This document shows, one piece after another, positions 28,021-38,400 of a stretch of DNA of 64,000 nt (position 1 is its first letter; each line of letters begins with the position of its first letter). Below the pieces are notes generated by a model, which ran no database searches, was not told the origin of the DNA, and was given only the letters and a program-made list of their open reading frames with translations. A program made the translations under genes and the position numbers. This DNA is from Riemerella anatipestifer_F. Lineage in GTDB: Bacteria; Bacteroidota; Bacteroidia; Flavobacteriales; Weeksellaceae. Location: assembly GCF_037861325.1 (NCBI RefSeq), contig NZ_JAFELW010000008.1. One strand, 5' to 3'.

Positions 28021-29850
28021 ATGAGTCTCATTTCTAAAAAGGATTTAATAAAAGCTACTGGTTTAGATAAAGTAGGATTTTTAAAATCTCCTATCGCTTC
28101 TATAATTATGCGTTTAACGAGGATTAATCAAGTTAATGCTCTCTATGAAAAAATAAAACATACTGAGGGCAAAGACTTCTTTAAAGCTTTTGTTAAGGAA
28201 AGAAATTTAAAGTATATCGTCTTCGAGGAAGATTTACAAAAAATTCCTAAAACAGGACCTTTCATATTAGTTGCTAATCACCCTCTAGGGGCGATAGACG
28301 GCATACTAATGTGTAAAATCTTAACCGAAATTCGTCCTGATTTTAAAATTATGGGCAATTTTCTCTTAGAGAAAATTGAACCTATGAAGCCTTTTGTAAT
28401 TCCTGTAAATCCTTTTGAAGGCAGAAAAGAAATCCGTAGTAGTTTGCAAGGAATGAAAGCCACCTTAAAACATCTAGAAGAAGGTGGTTGCGTAGGTATA
28501 TTCCCTGCGGGAGAGGTATCTAACAAAAATAACTCTTTTGCTCAAATCATGGATAAAGAATGGGAAAAACCAGCCCTTAAACTTATGAAAAAGGCTAAAG
28601 TCCCCATAGTCCCAATGTATTTTCATGCTAAAAATAGTAAACTTTTTTACGCAATGTCTAAAATACACCCTGATTTGCAAACTCTAATGCTTCCATCTGA
28701 AATGATGAACAAAAGAGAGAAGCCTATTAGAGTAAGAATTGGGAAACCTGTTTCTGTAAAAACCATAGAAGACTGCGACTCTGTGGAGGAAATGGAGCAT
28801 CTGTTACAAAAGAAAATTTGCCTTATGAAAACTTATTATGACAAAAGGCAATCTTTAGCAGATTTAATGAAGCTCCCAAACCTCAATTTAAAGATTCCGA
28901 ACAAGTCGGAAAATGTCGTTCAAAACATCATAGACGAAACACCTCAGGAAGACCTAATTAAGGAGATAGAAACCCTAAAAAGTGAAGGAAAAATGCTCTT
29001 TGATAGCGGAAACTATGAAGTCTTTTTCAGTTCTTATCAAGAGATACCTTCTATTATGAGAGAAATAGGTAGACAAAGAGAACTTACCTTTCGTGCAGTA
29101 GGAGAAGGCAGCAACCTTCCTTTCGATTTAGATGAATACGATAAGCATTATCATCATCTTTTCTTATGGGATAAAGAAGCCCAAAAACTCGCAGGTGCTT
29201 ACAGAATGGCTCTAGGTAAAGAGGTAATGAAAAAACACGGTATTAAAGGTTTTTACACCAGCTCTCTTTTCGAGTTTGACCAAGAGCTACAACCATTCTT
29301 CCGAAAAGTAATAGAAATGGGGAGAGCTTATATCTCTATGGAGTATCAGCAAAAACCTTTCCCTCTATTTCTTCTTTGGAAAGGCATCGTGCATGTTTGT
29401 TTAAGAAACCCTGGTCACAAATTTCTAATGGGTGGCGTAAGTATCAGCAACAAATTTTCGGAATTTTCTAAATCACTTATGATAGACTTCATGCGCTCTC
29501 ATTACTATGATTCTGCTGTTGCCCAATACATACACCCAAGAAATGAGTTTAAAATTAAACTAAAAGAAAGAGACAAAAATCTATTTTTTGATGGTATGGA
29601 CTCAGATTTAGGAAAGCTAGACAAACTCATTGATGATTTGGAACCAGAAATGAGGTTACCTGTATTGATAAAAAAGTATATTAAGCAAAATGCTAAAGTT
29701 ATCTCCTTTAATGTAGACCCAAACTTTAATGATGCTATTGATGGATTGATGTATATTCGCATCAGCGACCTCCCTGAAAGCACTATTAAACCTGTATTGG
29801 AGGAAATGAGCGAACAACTAAGTTCCGAAGAGCAAAAAAAACAAAACTGA
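28021..29850 (+). CDS. OlsF-like bifunctional acyltransferase (ornithine-lipid type)
   Basis: 609 residues in two parts. The N-terminal half (about 50-270) is a PlsC-like O-acyltransferase with VANHPLGAIDG and GIFPAGEVS. The C-terminal half (about 330-590) is a GNAT/hemolysin-like N-acyltransferase (QRELTFRAVGEGSN, LFLWDKEAQKLAGAYRMALG, ELGRAYI-like EMGRAYISMEYQ). This fused order matches OlsF, which makes ornithine or related aminolipids in flavobacteria. The amino-acid headgroup cannot be told from sequence. It follows the kinase gene by 24 bases. Confidence 0.8.
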   Translation: MSLISKKDLIKATGLDKVGFLKSPIASIIMRLTRINQVNALYEKIKHTEGKDFFKAFVKERNLKYIVFEEDLQKIPKTGPFILVANHPLGAIDGILMCKILTEIRPDFKIMGNFLLEKIEPMKPFVIPVNPFEGRKEIRSSLQGMKATLKHLEEGGCVGIFPAGEVSNKNNSFAQIMDKEWEKPALKLMKKAKVPIVPMYFHAKNSKLFYAMSKIHPDLQTLMLPSEMMNKREKPIRVRIGKPVSVKTIEDCDSVEEMEHLLQKKICLMKTYYDKRQSLADLMKLPNLNLKIPNKSENVVQNIIDETPQEDLIKEIETLKSEGKMLFDSGNYEVFFSSYQEIPSIMREIGRQRELTFRAVGEGSNLPFDLDEYDKHYHHLFLWDKEAQKLAGAYRMALGKEVMKKHGIKGFYTSSLFEFDQELQPFFRKVIEMGRAYISMEYQQKPFPLFLLWKGIVHVCLRNPGHKFLMGGVSISNKFSEFSKSLMIDFMRSHYYDSAVAQYIHPRNEFKIKLKERDKNLFFDGMDSDLGKLDKLIDDLEPEMRLPVLIKKYIKQNAKVISFNVDPNFNDAIDGLMYIRISDLPESTIKPVLEEMSEQLSSEEQKKQN

Positions 29851-29896
29851 TTATCAAAATATTAACCATAAAACTTATAAAAACTTTAAAATAGAC

Positions 29897-29927
29897 TTGT
29901 TTTGTATTGATAATATATATATCTTTG
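29897..29927 (+). promoter_or_regulatory. Promoter of tRNA-Phe
   Basis: TTG (29897-29899), a 20-base spacer, TATCTTTG (29920-29927). A perfect Bacteroidetes promoter, 33 bases upstream of the mature tRNA 5' end. Confidence 0.7.
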
Positions 29928-29960
29928 CACCACTAAAAAACAACTGATAAAAGCAGTTAT

Positions 29961-30036
29961 GGTGCCTTAGCTCAGTTGGTAGAGCAAAGGACTGAAAATC
30001 CTTGTGTCCCTGGTTCGATTCCTGGAGGCACCACCA
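29961..30036 (+). tRNA. tRNA-Phe (GAA)
   Basis: 76 bases including an encoded CCA. The acceptor stem is GGTGCCT / AGGCACC, and the D-arm GCTCAGTTGGTAGAGC is canonical. The anticodon stem-loop AAGGA-CTGAAAA-TCCTT reads GAA (29994-29996), and the T-arm is CCTGGTTCGATTCCTGG. The gene is intact and borders the prophage. Confidence 0.97.
30010..30036 (+). other. Probable attL core in the 3' end of tRNA-Phe
   Basis: A tyrosine integrase gene starts 150 bases downstream and phage genes follow without interruption, which is the classic arrangement for integration into a tRNA 3' end. The matching attR copy must lie right of the window, so the exact core length cannot be defined here. Confidence 0.6.
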
Positions 30037-30043
30037 TTTAGAA

Positions 30044-30117
30044 AAAACGGATAGTAAATAAGCCACTAAGTGCTAATAATAGGAACTTAGATTAACGGTA
30101 AATTTACTATCCGTTTT
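30044..30117. repeat. 16-bp perfect inverted repeat between tRNA-Phe and the integrase
   Basis: AAAACGGATAGTAAAT (30044-30059) and its exact complement (30102-30117) flank a 42-base interior that itself holds CTAAG/CTTAG. Just beyond lies the near-direct repeat TTTTGTCCTAAATTTTGTCC (30121-30140). The hairpin could end the tRNA transcript. Together with the direct repeats it could also be arm-type sites for the integrase. Confidence 0.7.
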
Positions 30118-30185
30118 AATTTTTGTCCTAAATTTTGTCCCAATACCTGTACTCTTGGTCAGTTTCTTATTAAAACCTAATATTT

Positions 30186-31358
30186 ATGAATAAGAAAAAT
30201 GACCTATTTCTTTTGGAAATCAATTCTAAAAGACTGTACAACAACATGAAAACTAGATTTTATCTTCACGACTATCTTAATAGTAATGGTGAAAAACAAA
30301 TCATATTCTCCGTAAGCATCTCAGGAAAAAGAAAACGAATATACACTGGCTATTTCTGTAAGCCAGAAGAATGGAATAAAAAAACGCAACGCCTAAAGCA
30401 TGAATCTAATCAGCACGGTCCAATAAATCTAATCCTAGATAACATTATTTCCAAAGCTATTGATATTAGAACATTTTTTGCTCTATCAAAAAAAGAATTA
30501 ACCCTAGAAAAATTTGAAAGGGAATATTTCAATGCTACCCCTTCCCATGATTTTAATAGTTTTATGATCTCTAGAATAAATGAAACTATAGATAACCCTA
30601 ATACCAAGAAAAAACATAAATCCATACATAAAAAACTTAAGGAGTATAAAGAGACCATTCCATTTAATGTAATTAGCTTAGATTTTATTTACGAATACAG
30701 AAGACACCTGTCTAGGCTAGGAAATTGTCCAACCACCATTAACTCAAACATCAAAATTATAAAACAATATCTTATAGACGCTCAAAGGAAAGGGGTTATG
30801 TTTCCTTTTAATATTGATGAAATAAAACCTGGTTCCACCACAGGTAATAGGGTCTCTCTTACCAAAGAGCAGGTAAATAAATTGAAAGCTTTTTATTTTT
30901 CTGAATTTATACGAGATAACTGGAAACTAAGTCTCGGATATTTTTTAATTGCCTGTTATACGGGGCTTAGAGTTTCTGATGTTCTTCAGCTAAAAAGAGT
31001 TAATCTATATTCTGAAACAATCCCCATAAAAACAGTAAAAAACAAAAAACTATTAAATATCAAACTTAATAATACCTCTAGAAGTATTATTGAACACTCC
31101 CCAAATTTATTTAATCAATTCTACACCGAACAAACTATAAATAAACATTTAAAAGAAATAGCTCAAAATATCGGTATCAAACGAAAAATGACAATGCATA
31201 TTGGGAGACACACCTTTGCTACCGCTTATATAAAAGCAGGGGGTGATGTTATGTATCTTCAAAAACTTTTAGGACACAGTAAACTAGACACCACCCTTAT
31301 ATACACTCATATTACCGAAGATGACGCAAACGAGACTGTATTTCTGCTAGATGACTAA
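30186..31358 (+). CDS. Prophage tyrosine integrase
   Basis: 390 residues; an alternative ATG at 30246 gives MKTRFYLHDYL, closer to relatives. An N-terminal arm-binding domain (IYTGYFCKPEEWN) is followed by a SAM-like core-binding domain (about 110-205). The catalytic domain has the first Arg in YTGLRVSDVL, HxxR in MHIGRHTFATAYIKAGG, then LQKLLGHSKLDTTLIYTHI with the second His and the tyrosine nucleophile. It catalyses integration at tRNA-Phe. It is the only long plus-strand phage gene, and its stop overlaps the stop of the converging tail gene by two bases. Confidence 0.93.
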   Translation: MNKKNDLFLLEINSKRLYNNMKTRFYLHDYLNSNGEKQIIFSVSISGKRKRIYTGYFCKPEEWNKKTQRLKHESNQHGPINLILDNIISKAIDIRTFFALSKKELTLEKFEREYFNATPSHDFNSFMISRINETIDNPNTKKKHKSIHKKLKEYKETIPFNVISLDFIYEYRRHLSRLGNCPTTINSNIKIIKQYLIDAQRKGVMFPFNIDEIKPGSTTGNRVSLTKEQVNKLKAFYFSEFIRDNWKLSLGYFLIACYTGLRVSDVLQLKRVNLYSETIPIKTVKNKKLLNIKLNNTSRSIIEHSPNLFNQFYTEQTINKHLKEIAQNIGIKRKMTMHIGRHTFATAYIKAGGDVMYLQKLLGHSKLDTTLIYTHITEDDANETVFLLDD

Positions 31359-33916
31359 GAACAAAGGTTACCTGTTAAGGTAAGGGACACCTGATGCCTG
31401 TTAATTATCCTCCTAGAACAAATAAATCTAGGGGTAGTATCATTTTGTGGTATAGTTAATCTTACTTGATTACCATTTTTATCTATATAATCTACATAAC
31501 CATCTTCCCTAAAACCATAAGACCAGGTAACCTTGTATTCTAAGCTATATACACGACCTTCCACACACGGCGTGTTAGTATTTATAACCTCGCAACCAAC
31601 CGTTGATATAATTGTTTTGCCGCAAAAAGCCGTAGCTTGAGCTCCAGACAATGTTTTCTCCGTACCTTCACAATCTAAGTAGGTAATTTTAAACCCATAT
31701 GACCTTCCTATTAGTTTTGCTATGAAAACTGCACAATTTTCATTTTTAACCACAACCCTCCTAAATAACAACTCATTAGAATGGTATCTCTGCCCATTTT
31801 TCAGCCAAACTTCCAAACGAATTTTATTATCTCCTTTTGGAACAGATACCTCATACTCATCTTTATTTTTACTTACAATAGTATATCCTTCTCCACTATC
31901 TAATGAAAACGCATAAAAATCCACCATTCCATCATTCGGCATTTTTAATTCTCTCACCTTAACCAATACAGTACTACTATCCTCTATTTTCACATCTTCA
32001 GTATCATCTCCCCAACAAATACGAGCCGAAACCAAATTATCAAGTCCTACATTATGCGGAGAACTGCGTACGGTTTCTGTTGTTATGGTAACCTCATAGG
32101 TATTATCTGCAATCTTATCTTTAACTATAGATTTAATAAGATGAATATTATTGTAAGCATAAATGTAATCATCTACACCATAACTAGAAAAACTCTCTAT
32201 ATCTGTGTAAAACTTCCACTCGTACTCTGTACTTGAAATTCTCTGTATTATCCATTTATACCAGTTTTTCAAAAGAGAAGGGAATACAAAGTTATCTAAA
32301 GCAATAGCGTGATTCTTCCCTTGGTTAAGCCCATCATATCCTACTAACGAAAGTACAGTATTAGAATCCTTCATTACATAAGCTGTTTCGGGAGAATTTG
32401 TTTTTGCTTTTTTTACTGGCAATGGATAGCCTTTAACCTCTATTACTTCTGTATCTTTTCTTTCCTTACCATTTAACAAATTTCCCTGCTCATCAAAAAA
32501 CATAGACGGAAGCTTATTATCATTATCTAAGTCTTCAAATTTTATGAGGTAGGATTTTTTAGATAGCAATGTTCTTTTAGGTCTTGCAATTTCAAACTCT
32601 CTAAAATCCTTTATTTCTGGTAATTTATCCCCAATTACCCTATTCATTACCACGGTCTTATTTTTAATTTTCAAAGAGTAATTAAACCAATTTCTGATAA
32701 TATTTACATAATCTCCAAAAGTCATATCTGGAACCGCTCTACTCAAATCTATAACATTTTCGTTATTCACTATTTTAAGTTCTTCTACATCATTTGAATC
32801 ACTATTCTCATAACCTTTAGTAGATCTTATTTTTAGGTTTAAAATATCGTTACTCCCCAACATCGGAAGTCCAGAACGCCGCTCTTCATTAAATGAAAAA
32901 CCTATTTCTACAGGTGTATTAGCCAGAGTGGTTGTTACAAAATATGAAATTAAAAAGTTACCTCTTTGCCTAGAAGTAGGAACATTAAGCACATTATCCC
33001 CAACCTTTATATAGAGTGATTGTATCTCGTTAAGCTCATTAGCTGTAAATTCAAAATCAAACCTATATTTATCAATAAATTCTATATTGATATTCATTTT
33101 ATATTCATAAAAACAATAAGTTGGATTTCCACCACAGTTTCTTGTAATATATTTATTATCTCTAAGGCTATGTTCTTGTACTAGAATATATTTGTTTCTA
33201 AAATATTCACCACCAGAAAAAACCCATGATTTTAGTAAACCCTCATCTTCTAATATATCTCCTGATAAATCTAACCCCACATCTTTAAATCCCAGCTTAA
33301 GTAAATATAATATATGTGGACATGGGTGTATAATATTCACATTATCTATGTTCCAATCGTTATCTTCTGATGGAGACACATTCTTTGTCATTACCAAAGT
33401 ATCATTACTACCTATTGTATCGTTGTAATATCCATTAAATGCGTCCCACATTTTTTGTGTTTGGTCATACTTTTTAGTGTAAATTTTAGGAAAATTAAAC
33501 ACCGTATCAGGATACTTCTTTTTACATATTTCTGCTGCATAAGTATGTATATCATCTACCTCTACCACTTCAAAAGGCAAGTCGGATAACTTTTTATCAA
33601 AATTAGGTACATCTTCAAAGCCAAAATCTATTTGTCCCTCTAACAAATTACCTTCTATGCTCATTATTTCTAATCTAGCATCGTGTATTTTGCCCTCAAA
33701 TAAAAGTTTACCTTTTATTTCTTTGGCCAAGTTTAAAGATTCATAACTTAAATAGTCGCCAAATGATATTAAAAAATCTTCATCTACATAAATTTCAAAA
33801 GGAAAGAAAAATTTAGTCAGCATTTTATCACTTACTACTGGATTGTTTTCTTGTATAGATACCTTTTGATTAGATAAATCTAACACGGCATTTTCTGTAA
33901 AAAATTTTATTTCCAT
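31355..33916 (-). CDS. Distal tail / baseplate-like phage protein
   Basis: 853 residues, no recognised enzymatic motif. The N-terminus is MEIKFFTENAVLDLSNQ. The middle (about 100-520) has the beta-rich, irregular look of the hub or receptor-binding proteins encoded last in Bacteroidetes siphovirus tail modules. The C-terminal 120 residues carry several cysteines (NCAVF, YLDCEG, TAFCGK, VGCEV, NTPCVEG, FICSRR), suggesting a disulfide-stabilised or metal-bound tip. It ends at the integrase and overlaps the upstream 512-residue gene by 10 bases. Host recognition is plausible inference. Confidence 0.6.
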   Translation of the reverse strand: MEIKFFTENAVLDLSNQKVSIQENNPVVSDKMLTKFFFPFEIYVDEDFLISFGDYLSYESLNLAKEIKGKLLFEGKIHDARLEIMSIEGNLLEGQIDFGFEDVPNFDKKLSDLPFEVVEVDDIHTYAAEICKKKYPDTVFNFPKIYTKKYDQTQKMWDAFNGYYNDTIGSNDTLVMTKNVSPSEDNDWNIDNVNIIHPCPHILYLLKLGFKDVGLDLSGDILEDEGLLKSWVFSGGEYFRNKYILVQEHSLRDNKYITRNCGGNPTYCFYEYKMNINIEFIDKYRFDFEFTANELNEIQSLYIKVGDNVLNVPTSRQRGNFLISYFVTTTLANTPVEIGFSFNEERRSGLPMLGSNDILNLKIRSTKGYENSDSNDVEELKIVNNENVIDLSRAVPDMTFGDYVNIIRNWFNYSLKIKNKTVVMNRVIGDKLPEIKDFREFEIARPKRTLLSKKSYLIKFEDLDNDNKLPSMFFDEQGNLLNGKERKDTEVIEVKGYPLPVKKAKTNSPETAYVMKDSNTVLSLVGYDGLNQGKNHAIALDNFVFPSLLKNWYKWIIQRISSTEYEWKFYTDIESFSSYGVDDYIYAYNNIHLIKSIVKDKIADNTYEVTITTETVRSSPHNVGLDNLVSARICWGDDTEDVKIEDSSTVLVKVRELKMPNDGMVDFYAFSLDSGEGYTIVSKNKDEYEVSVPKGDNKIRLEVWLKNGQRYHSNELLFRRVVVKNENCAVFIAKLIGRSYGFKITYLDCEGTEKTLSGAQATAFCGKTIISTVGCEVINTNTPCVEGRVYSLEYKVTWSYGFREDGYVDYIDKNGNQVRLTIPQNDTTPRFICSRRIINRHQVSLTLTGNLCS

Positions 33917-35445
33917 ACTTCTTCTATTATCAACATTTCTAAATCAAAACTAATGAGCTGTAAAGTAGAATCTTCCTCCTTTATTTTATCACTGATTGGA
34001 ATACATTTTAAATACCTATCACTCAACTCCAAAAAGCAAAATGGGGAGGCTATGAGTTCTGAAATCATTGTTCTCTCAGCTTTCAAAATAAAACCTGTAT
34101 TGATTTTTATGGTTTTTTCTTCCGTTGTTTCAAACTTTTTTTTGTACTTAGCATAGACCCCTCTAGCAACAACGGACTGAAAAGCACCGTCAATTTCATA
34201 CTCCCCTGTAAAAGCAGTAAACTCTGGAGCTAAATTCTGATTTAACCACTGTACATTTATTTTATGTTTTGGAGTTGGGAATTTGTAGTAATTAACTGTT
34301 TCTAGCTTTTTTTTTGTAGGGAATATCATTTCAGATGGCGTTAATCTCATACAAGCGACCATATTATCTGAAAAAGGATTCTCAAACGGCTTCATCAGCC
34401 CCCAATCGGCAGGATTGGTTTTACCTGTGATGTAACTCAACAGCACCTTATCATCACCAAATACTCGCCTATTAAGATGGTTAGTCAATAAAGGATAACC
34501 TTTAGGCTTTCTCCCAGGAAAAAATTTAAAACCACCTAAATGCTCACTAGACAATTCGGTATAATATTCATCTAGTTCTAGTGCCTCTATATGTACATAA
34601 GCACTATGCATTATTAGATCTATTACATTATTTACATTTAATAAATTAACAGAATACTTTTTGAAATATCGGTTAATCTTCTCTCCTATATCTATACTAC
34701 ACTTATCATTAAAATATGGGATTAGATATTCTGATTTAAAGCTTAATGGCGTTCTCTCGACCAACATACTTACATTTAGTTTCAGTTTCAAAATACTAGC
34801 CTTCTCCGCATTTTTATTAAAAAAAAGTTTGCGACCATCTAAACAAAAACTATAATCTTCTAGTTCAGACGAAAAAAAATGAGTTACCCTCAAATTTACG
34901 GTTACAAACACTTTCTTGCTGCCTTGGGCTATTTGTACCTTATCTGAATAAGAGCCTACCTCCAATTCAGAAGAGTTTAATGTTTTTAAAACAATCCCCT
35001 CAGCTACTTTAGTATAAGTTAAGAATGGCGGAACAATTACATAATAGTCTTCATTTGATGGGAGAGTTATATAAATTGTTTTTTGAGCGGTTTCGGCTAA
35101 AGTTTTGTTAATGCTAAAAAACACTACCTCAGGGTTAATTTTTATTTCACTAGACACTACCGATAAGGTTATAGTAAAGTAAACCCTCTCTCGCCCCAAC
35201 GGAGTATCTACTCTTACCGAACAACTTATAACACCTCCTGAATATAAGAACTCGCCTGTACTCTCTGGATTTGATATGCTATTTAGATCTAGTACCCCAG
35301 AAAATAATACCGATGGTAATCTATTCCCTGAGAAAAGAGTACAAATATCAGAGGTGTTTATTCTTATTACAGTATCTCCCGTAAATTTTTTTGTATCTAA
35401 ATTATAGGTTACATTATAATTAGATTTATCTGCTACAAAACTCAT
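33907..35445 (-). CDS. Phage tail-associated protein with BACON-like beta domain
   Basis: 512 residues. Residues about 100-185 (INPEVVFFSINKTLAETAQ, TIYITLPSNEDYYV, VKLR-type closing strand VTVNLRV) resemble the Ig-like BACON domain found in Bacteroidetes phage and carbohydrate-binding proteins. The rest is beta-rich with no motif I recognise. It sits directly downstream of the tape measure gene (1 base apart), the usual place of the distal tail protein. Role by position. Confidence 0.55.
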   Translation of the reverse strand: MSFVADKSNYNVTYNLDTKKFTGDTVIRINTSDICTLFSGNRLPSVLFSGVLDLNSISNPESTGEFLYSGGVISCSVRVDTPLGRERVYFTITLSVVSSEIKINPEVVFFSINKTLAETAQKTIYITLPSNEDYYVIVPPFLTYTKVAEGIVLKTLNSSELEVGSYSDKVQIAQGSKKVFVTVNLRVTHFFSSELEDYSFCLDGRKLFFNKNAEKASILKLKLNVSMLVERTPLSFKSEYLIPYFNDKCSIDIGEKINRYFKKYSVNLLNVNNVIDLIMHSAYVHIEALELDEYYTELSSEHLGGFKFFPGRKPKGYPLLTNHLNRRVFGDDKVLLSYITGKTNPADWGLMKPFENPFSDNMVACMRLTPSEMIFPTKKKLETVNYYKFPTPKHKINVQWLNQNLAPEFTAFTGEYEIDGAFQSVVARGVYAKYKKKFETTEEKTIKINTGFILKAERTMISELIASPFCFLELSDRYLKCIPISDKIKEEDSTLQLISFDLEMLIIEEVWK

Positions 35446-35446
35446 A

Positions 35447-38400
35447 TTAGTGCTTATTTTTTTCTACTATTCTTCTATAATCTTTTTGCATATCTTCCAG
35501 CTCTTTCCCCATTCTTGCTGATTTTTCAAATACACCACGAACACCCTCTCTCTCTATTTTTTCTAAAATTTGAGTGTTCCTTTGCAATAGGGACAATATT
35601 TCCGCTGTATAATCTGGAGTATTATTAGGTAGCTGTGGGTATTTACCATTCTCAAAACCTTCTACTCTATAAACCTCCCTCATAAAATCGTTCTTTAATT
35701 TTGGGTCTATACGCTTCATTGCTCTGCCACTTACCACTAATTCCGGGAAATTTTTCCCTTGTTCCCCTACTAACATTGTAGGTTCATCATAAATACCGCT
35801 CTTACTCTCTGTTTTTTTCGCACGAAACAGTTTCCCGTCTTGAACTCGTTTAACTGGATAATAACCACTCTCCGCTCCGACTATAGACGGTGGAGCTGGT
35901 AAAGGTTGCTTAGCTACCGTAGCATATTGAACACCGCCCAATGCCGTAACTGCTGCCGTTAAAATACCTGCCAAAATAGGATTAGCAGAATGTTTTTCCC
36001 ATATACTCATAATCCCCATTGCTGTTTTAGTAACAATCTCTGCTTTTTTCATATCCTTCTCTCGCTTAGCTTCATCTACTTCTAATTGCCACTTTTTTAT
36101 AGCCAATTCATTCTCAATAGCGATTGTTTTATGTTTATACTCTTGTTGGGAAATTATACCTGCATCTAGCTCTGCTTGTAGTTTTTTCTTCTTGCGTTCA
36201 GAAGCTACTTCGTACCTCCGTAATTCGGCTTCTTGGTTAGCTTTGGTATAAGCATGGTAGGTAGCCATAATGTTTTTGGCAACCTCCAAAGCAGCTCCTA
36301 TTTTTTGAATTTTTACTTCCAGCTTATCTGTATTTTCAAACATAGCCTCCCACTGCTCTGGTGTTAGTCCAAAAATATCAGCTTGTCCTCCAAAATTAGA
36401 TAGAGAAGAAAATTTAGCGTCCTCTTTGCCATTCTTAATACCATTAAGCTCTACTCCTATTTCCGCTAACCTTGCCTTCATCGCCTCTAAAGCCTTGGTT
36501 TGAGCTTCAGTTAAATTTGCAGGTGGTAAAGAATCTAATTCTTTTATCAGTCTTTTAAGATAGTTTGCTTGTAGGTCTAAACTCTTCTCCTGGTAATATC
36601 TCTGAATAGCTACCTTACCATCTTCCCAATTTCGTATTTTTGAAAGCTCTTGAGTAGATATTTTATCTTTTAGGAAAGCCCTTTGCTGTTCTAGCGTTTC
36701 TAGTTCTGCTATCTTTTCATTCTCTTGAGTTCTTAAAAGGAATATTTCTCTTTGGAAATTCTCTTCCTGCTTTTTAAGATTTTTCTCTTTATATTCTTCT
36801 TCTAGTTTTTGCTTTTTGAGTTCGGTAATCTTTATCTCTTGTAGTTTTAGTTCCGTTAAACGGTTATTTTGAGACTCCCATTCCTCTTTTATAGCTTCAA
36901 ACTTTTGCTTTTCTTCTTTAGTAGATTTAGAAATAATTTCATCTAGCTTTTTAAAATCTTCTTGGCTGTACTTTTGCTTTTCTAACTCTGCCAATTTTTT
37001 CCGTTCCGATTCTTCTATAATAGCTAACTCCTTTTCATAGCCCTCTTTCATAAGTTCTATCTTGGCAGTTTGCTCTAGCTCTTCTAACTTCAATCTTTCA
37101 TCTGCAAACTTTTCGGCCGACTCTAACAGCTTTCTCTTCTCTTCCTCAAATTTACGAGCTTCTTCTTCCGCTTTTATCTCTGCTTCTGTTTTATTTGGTG
37201 TTCCCTTTCCTTTAGTAGAGGTACCTCCTTCTCCGTTAGGTATATTATAGTTTGAAGTAGGCTCATCTCCAATTACGGAACTAGCATTACTTTTTTCAAA
37301 AGCTATTCGTTGGTTTTTTAAACTCTTCTGATCATTAAAGTTTTTGGTCATCTCTTTTCTACGCTTCCAATAAGCCTCCCTAACCAACGGAACATAATTT
37401 TGTAAAGCTTTATCAATTTTTCTCTTATCTACTAATACATCTAATTTATTAGCCTCTGATGCAGTCATTGATGTTTTAAGATTACCTGCATTAAGTAAAT
37501 TTTCAACTTTCACCCCTAAACCTCCTAGATTAGCCCAATCCATATACTCATCTGTACCTTTAGAGTTAAGTTCATTTCTTTGTTTCTTAAGTTCTACACT
37601 TTTTTCATGCAGAGCCTCAGCCATTGCTTTTTTATCTAACTGATTGATATAATCTTTTATAGCAGCTGTAGCTTCCTGCGTTTTTATTTTTTCTAAGGTA
37701 AGCCCTCGTAATCGCTCTGGGAGAATAGCATTAAGTTTATTTAAAGCCCTCTGCTGTACATCTCTAGCTTGATTTTCATCTTTTATTATTCTAAGTAAAC
37801 TTTCTATTTTAGCTTTTTCATCAGCCACTTTATTAGCGGCATTGGTTTTTACTTCATTAAGTAGCTTTTGCTTCTCTGTAGTTTCGTCCACTTTATCCGC
37901 AAATAGAGTATATGCTGTAATAGCAGCCATTACAACTGTAATTAAAATACCAAATGGATTAAGCTTTGTTACCAAATTCAACCTCTGTTGTGCCATTGTT
38001 TGCATATTGGTTGAATTAGTTAATTTCCCCAAATACAGAAGAGATTTACCTACAGCTAAATTCCATAAATCCATTAAAAATGTAGCTACCTTTGTATAAA
38101 TATTATGAGCATTCTGAGCTAAACTATAGCCTATTAACTTTGCCCTAGCTTCAGTAAAAACTTTAGATGACAAGTAAATAGCTGTATTATAAGACAAAGT
38201 AGCTACTGTACCTATTACAATCATCTTAATTAAGAATACTAATACATTCCTAAATGCAGTTATCTTACCCTCCGTATCCTCAACAGCTCCTATTAACTTC
38301 CCAAAAGTTGCTATTAACCATGTGAGTGTATTAACAACAGCTTCACTTGTAAACATACTTATAAACTTTTTCCGTACCTTCTCATAGATTGCAGCTGCAT

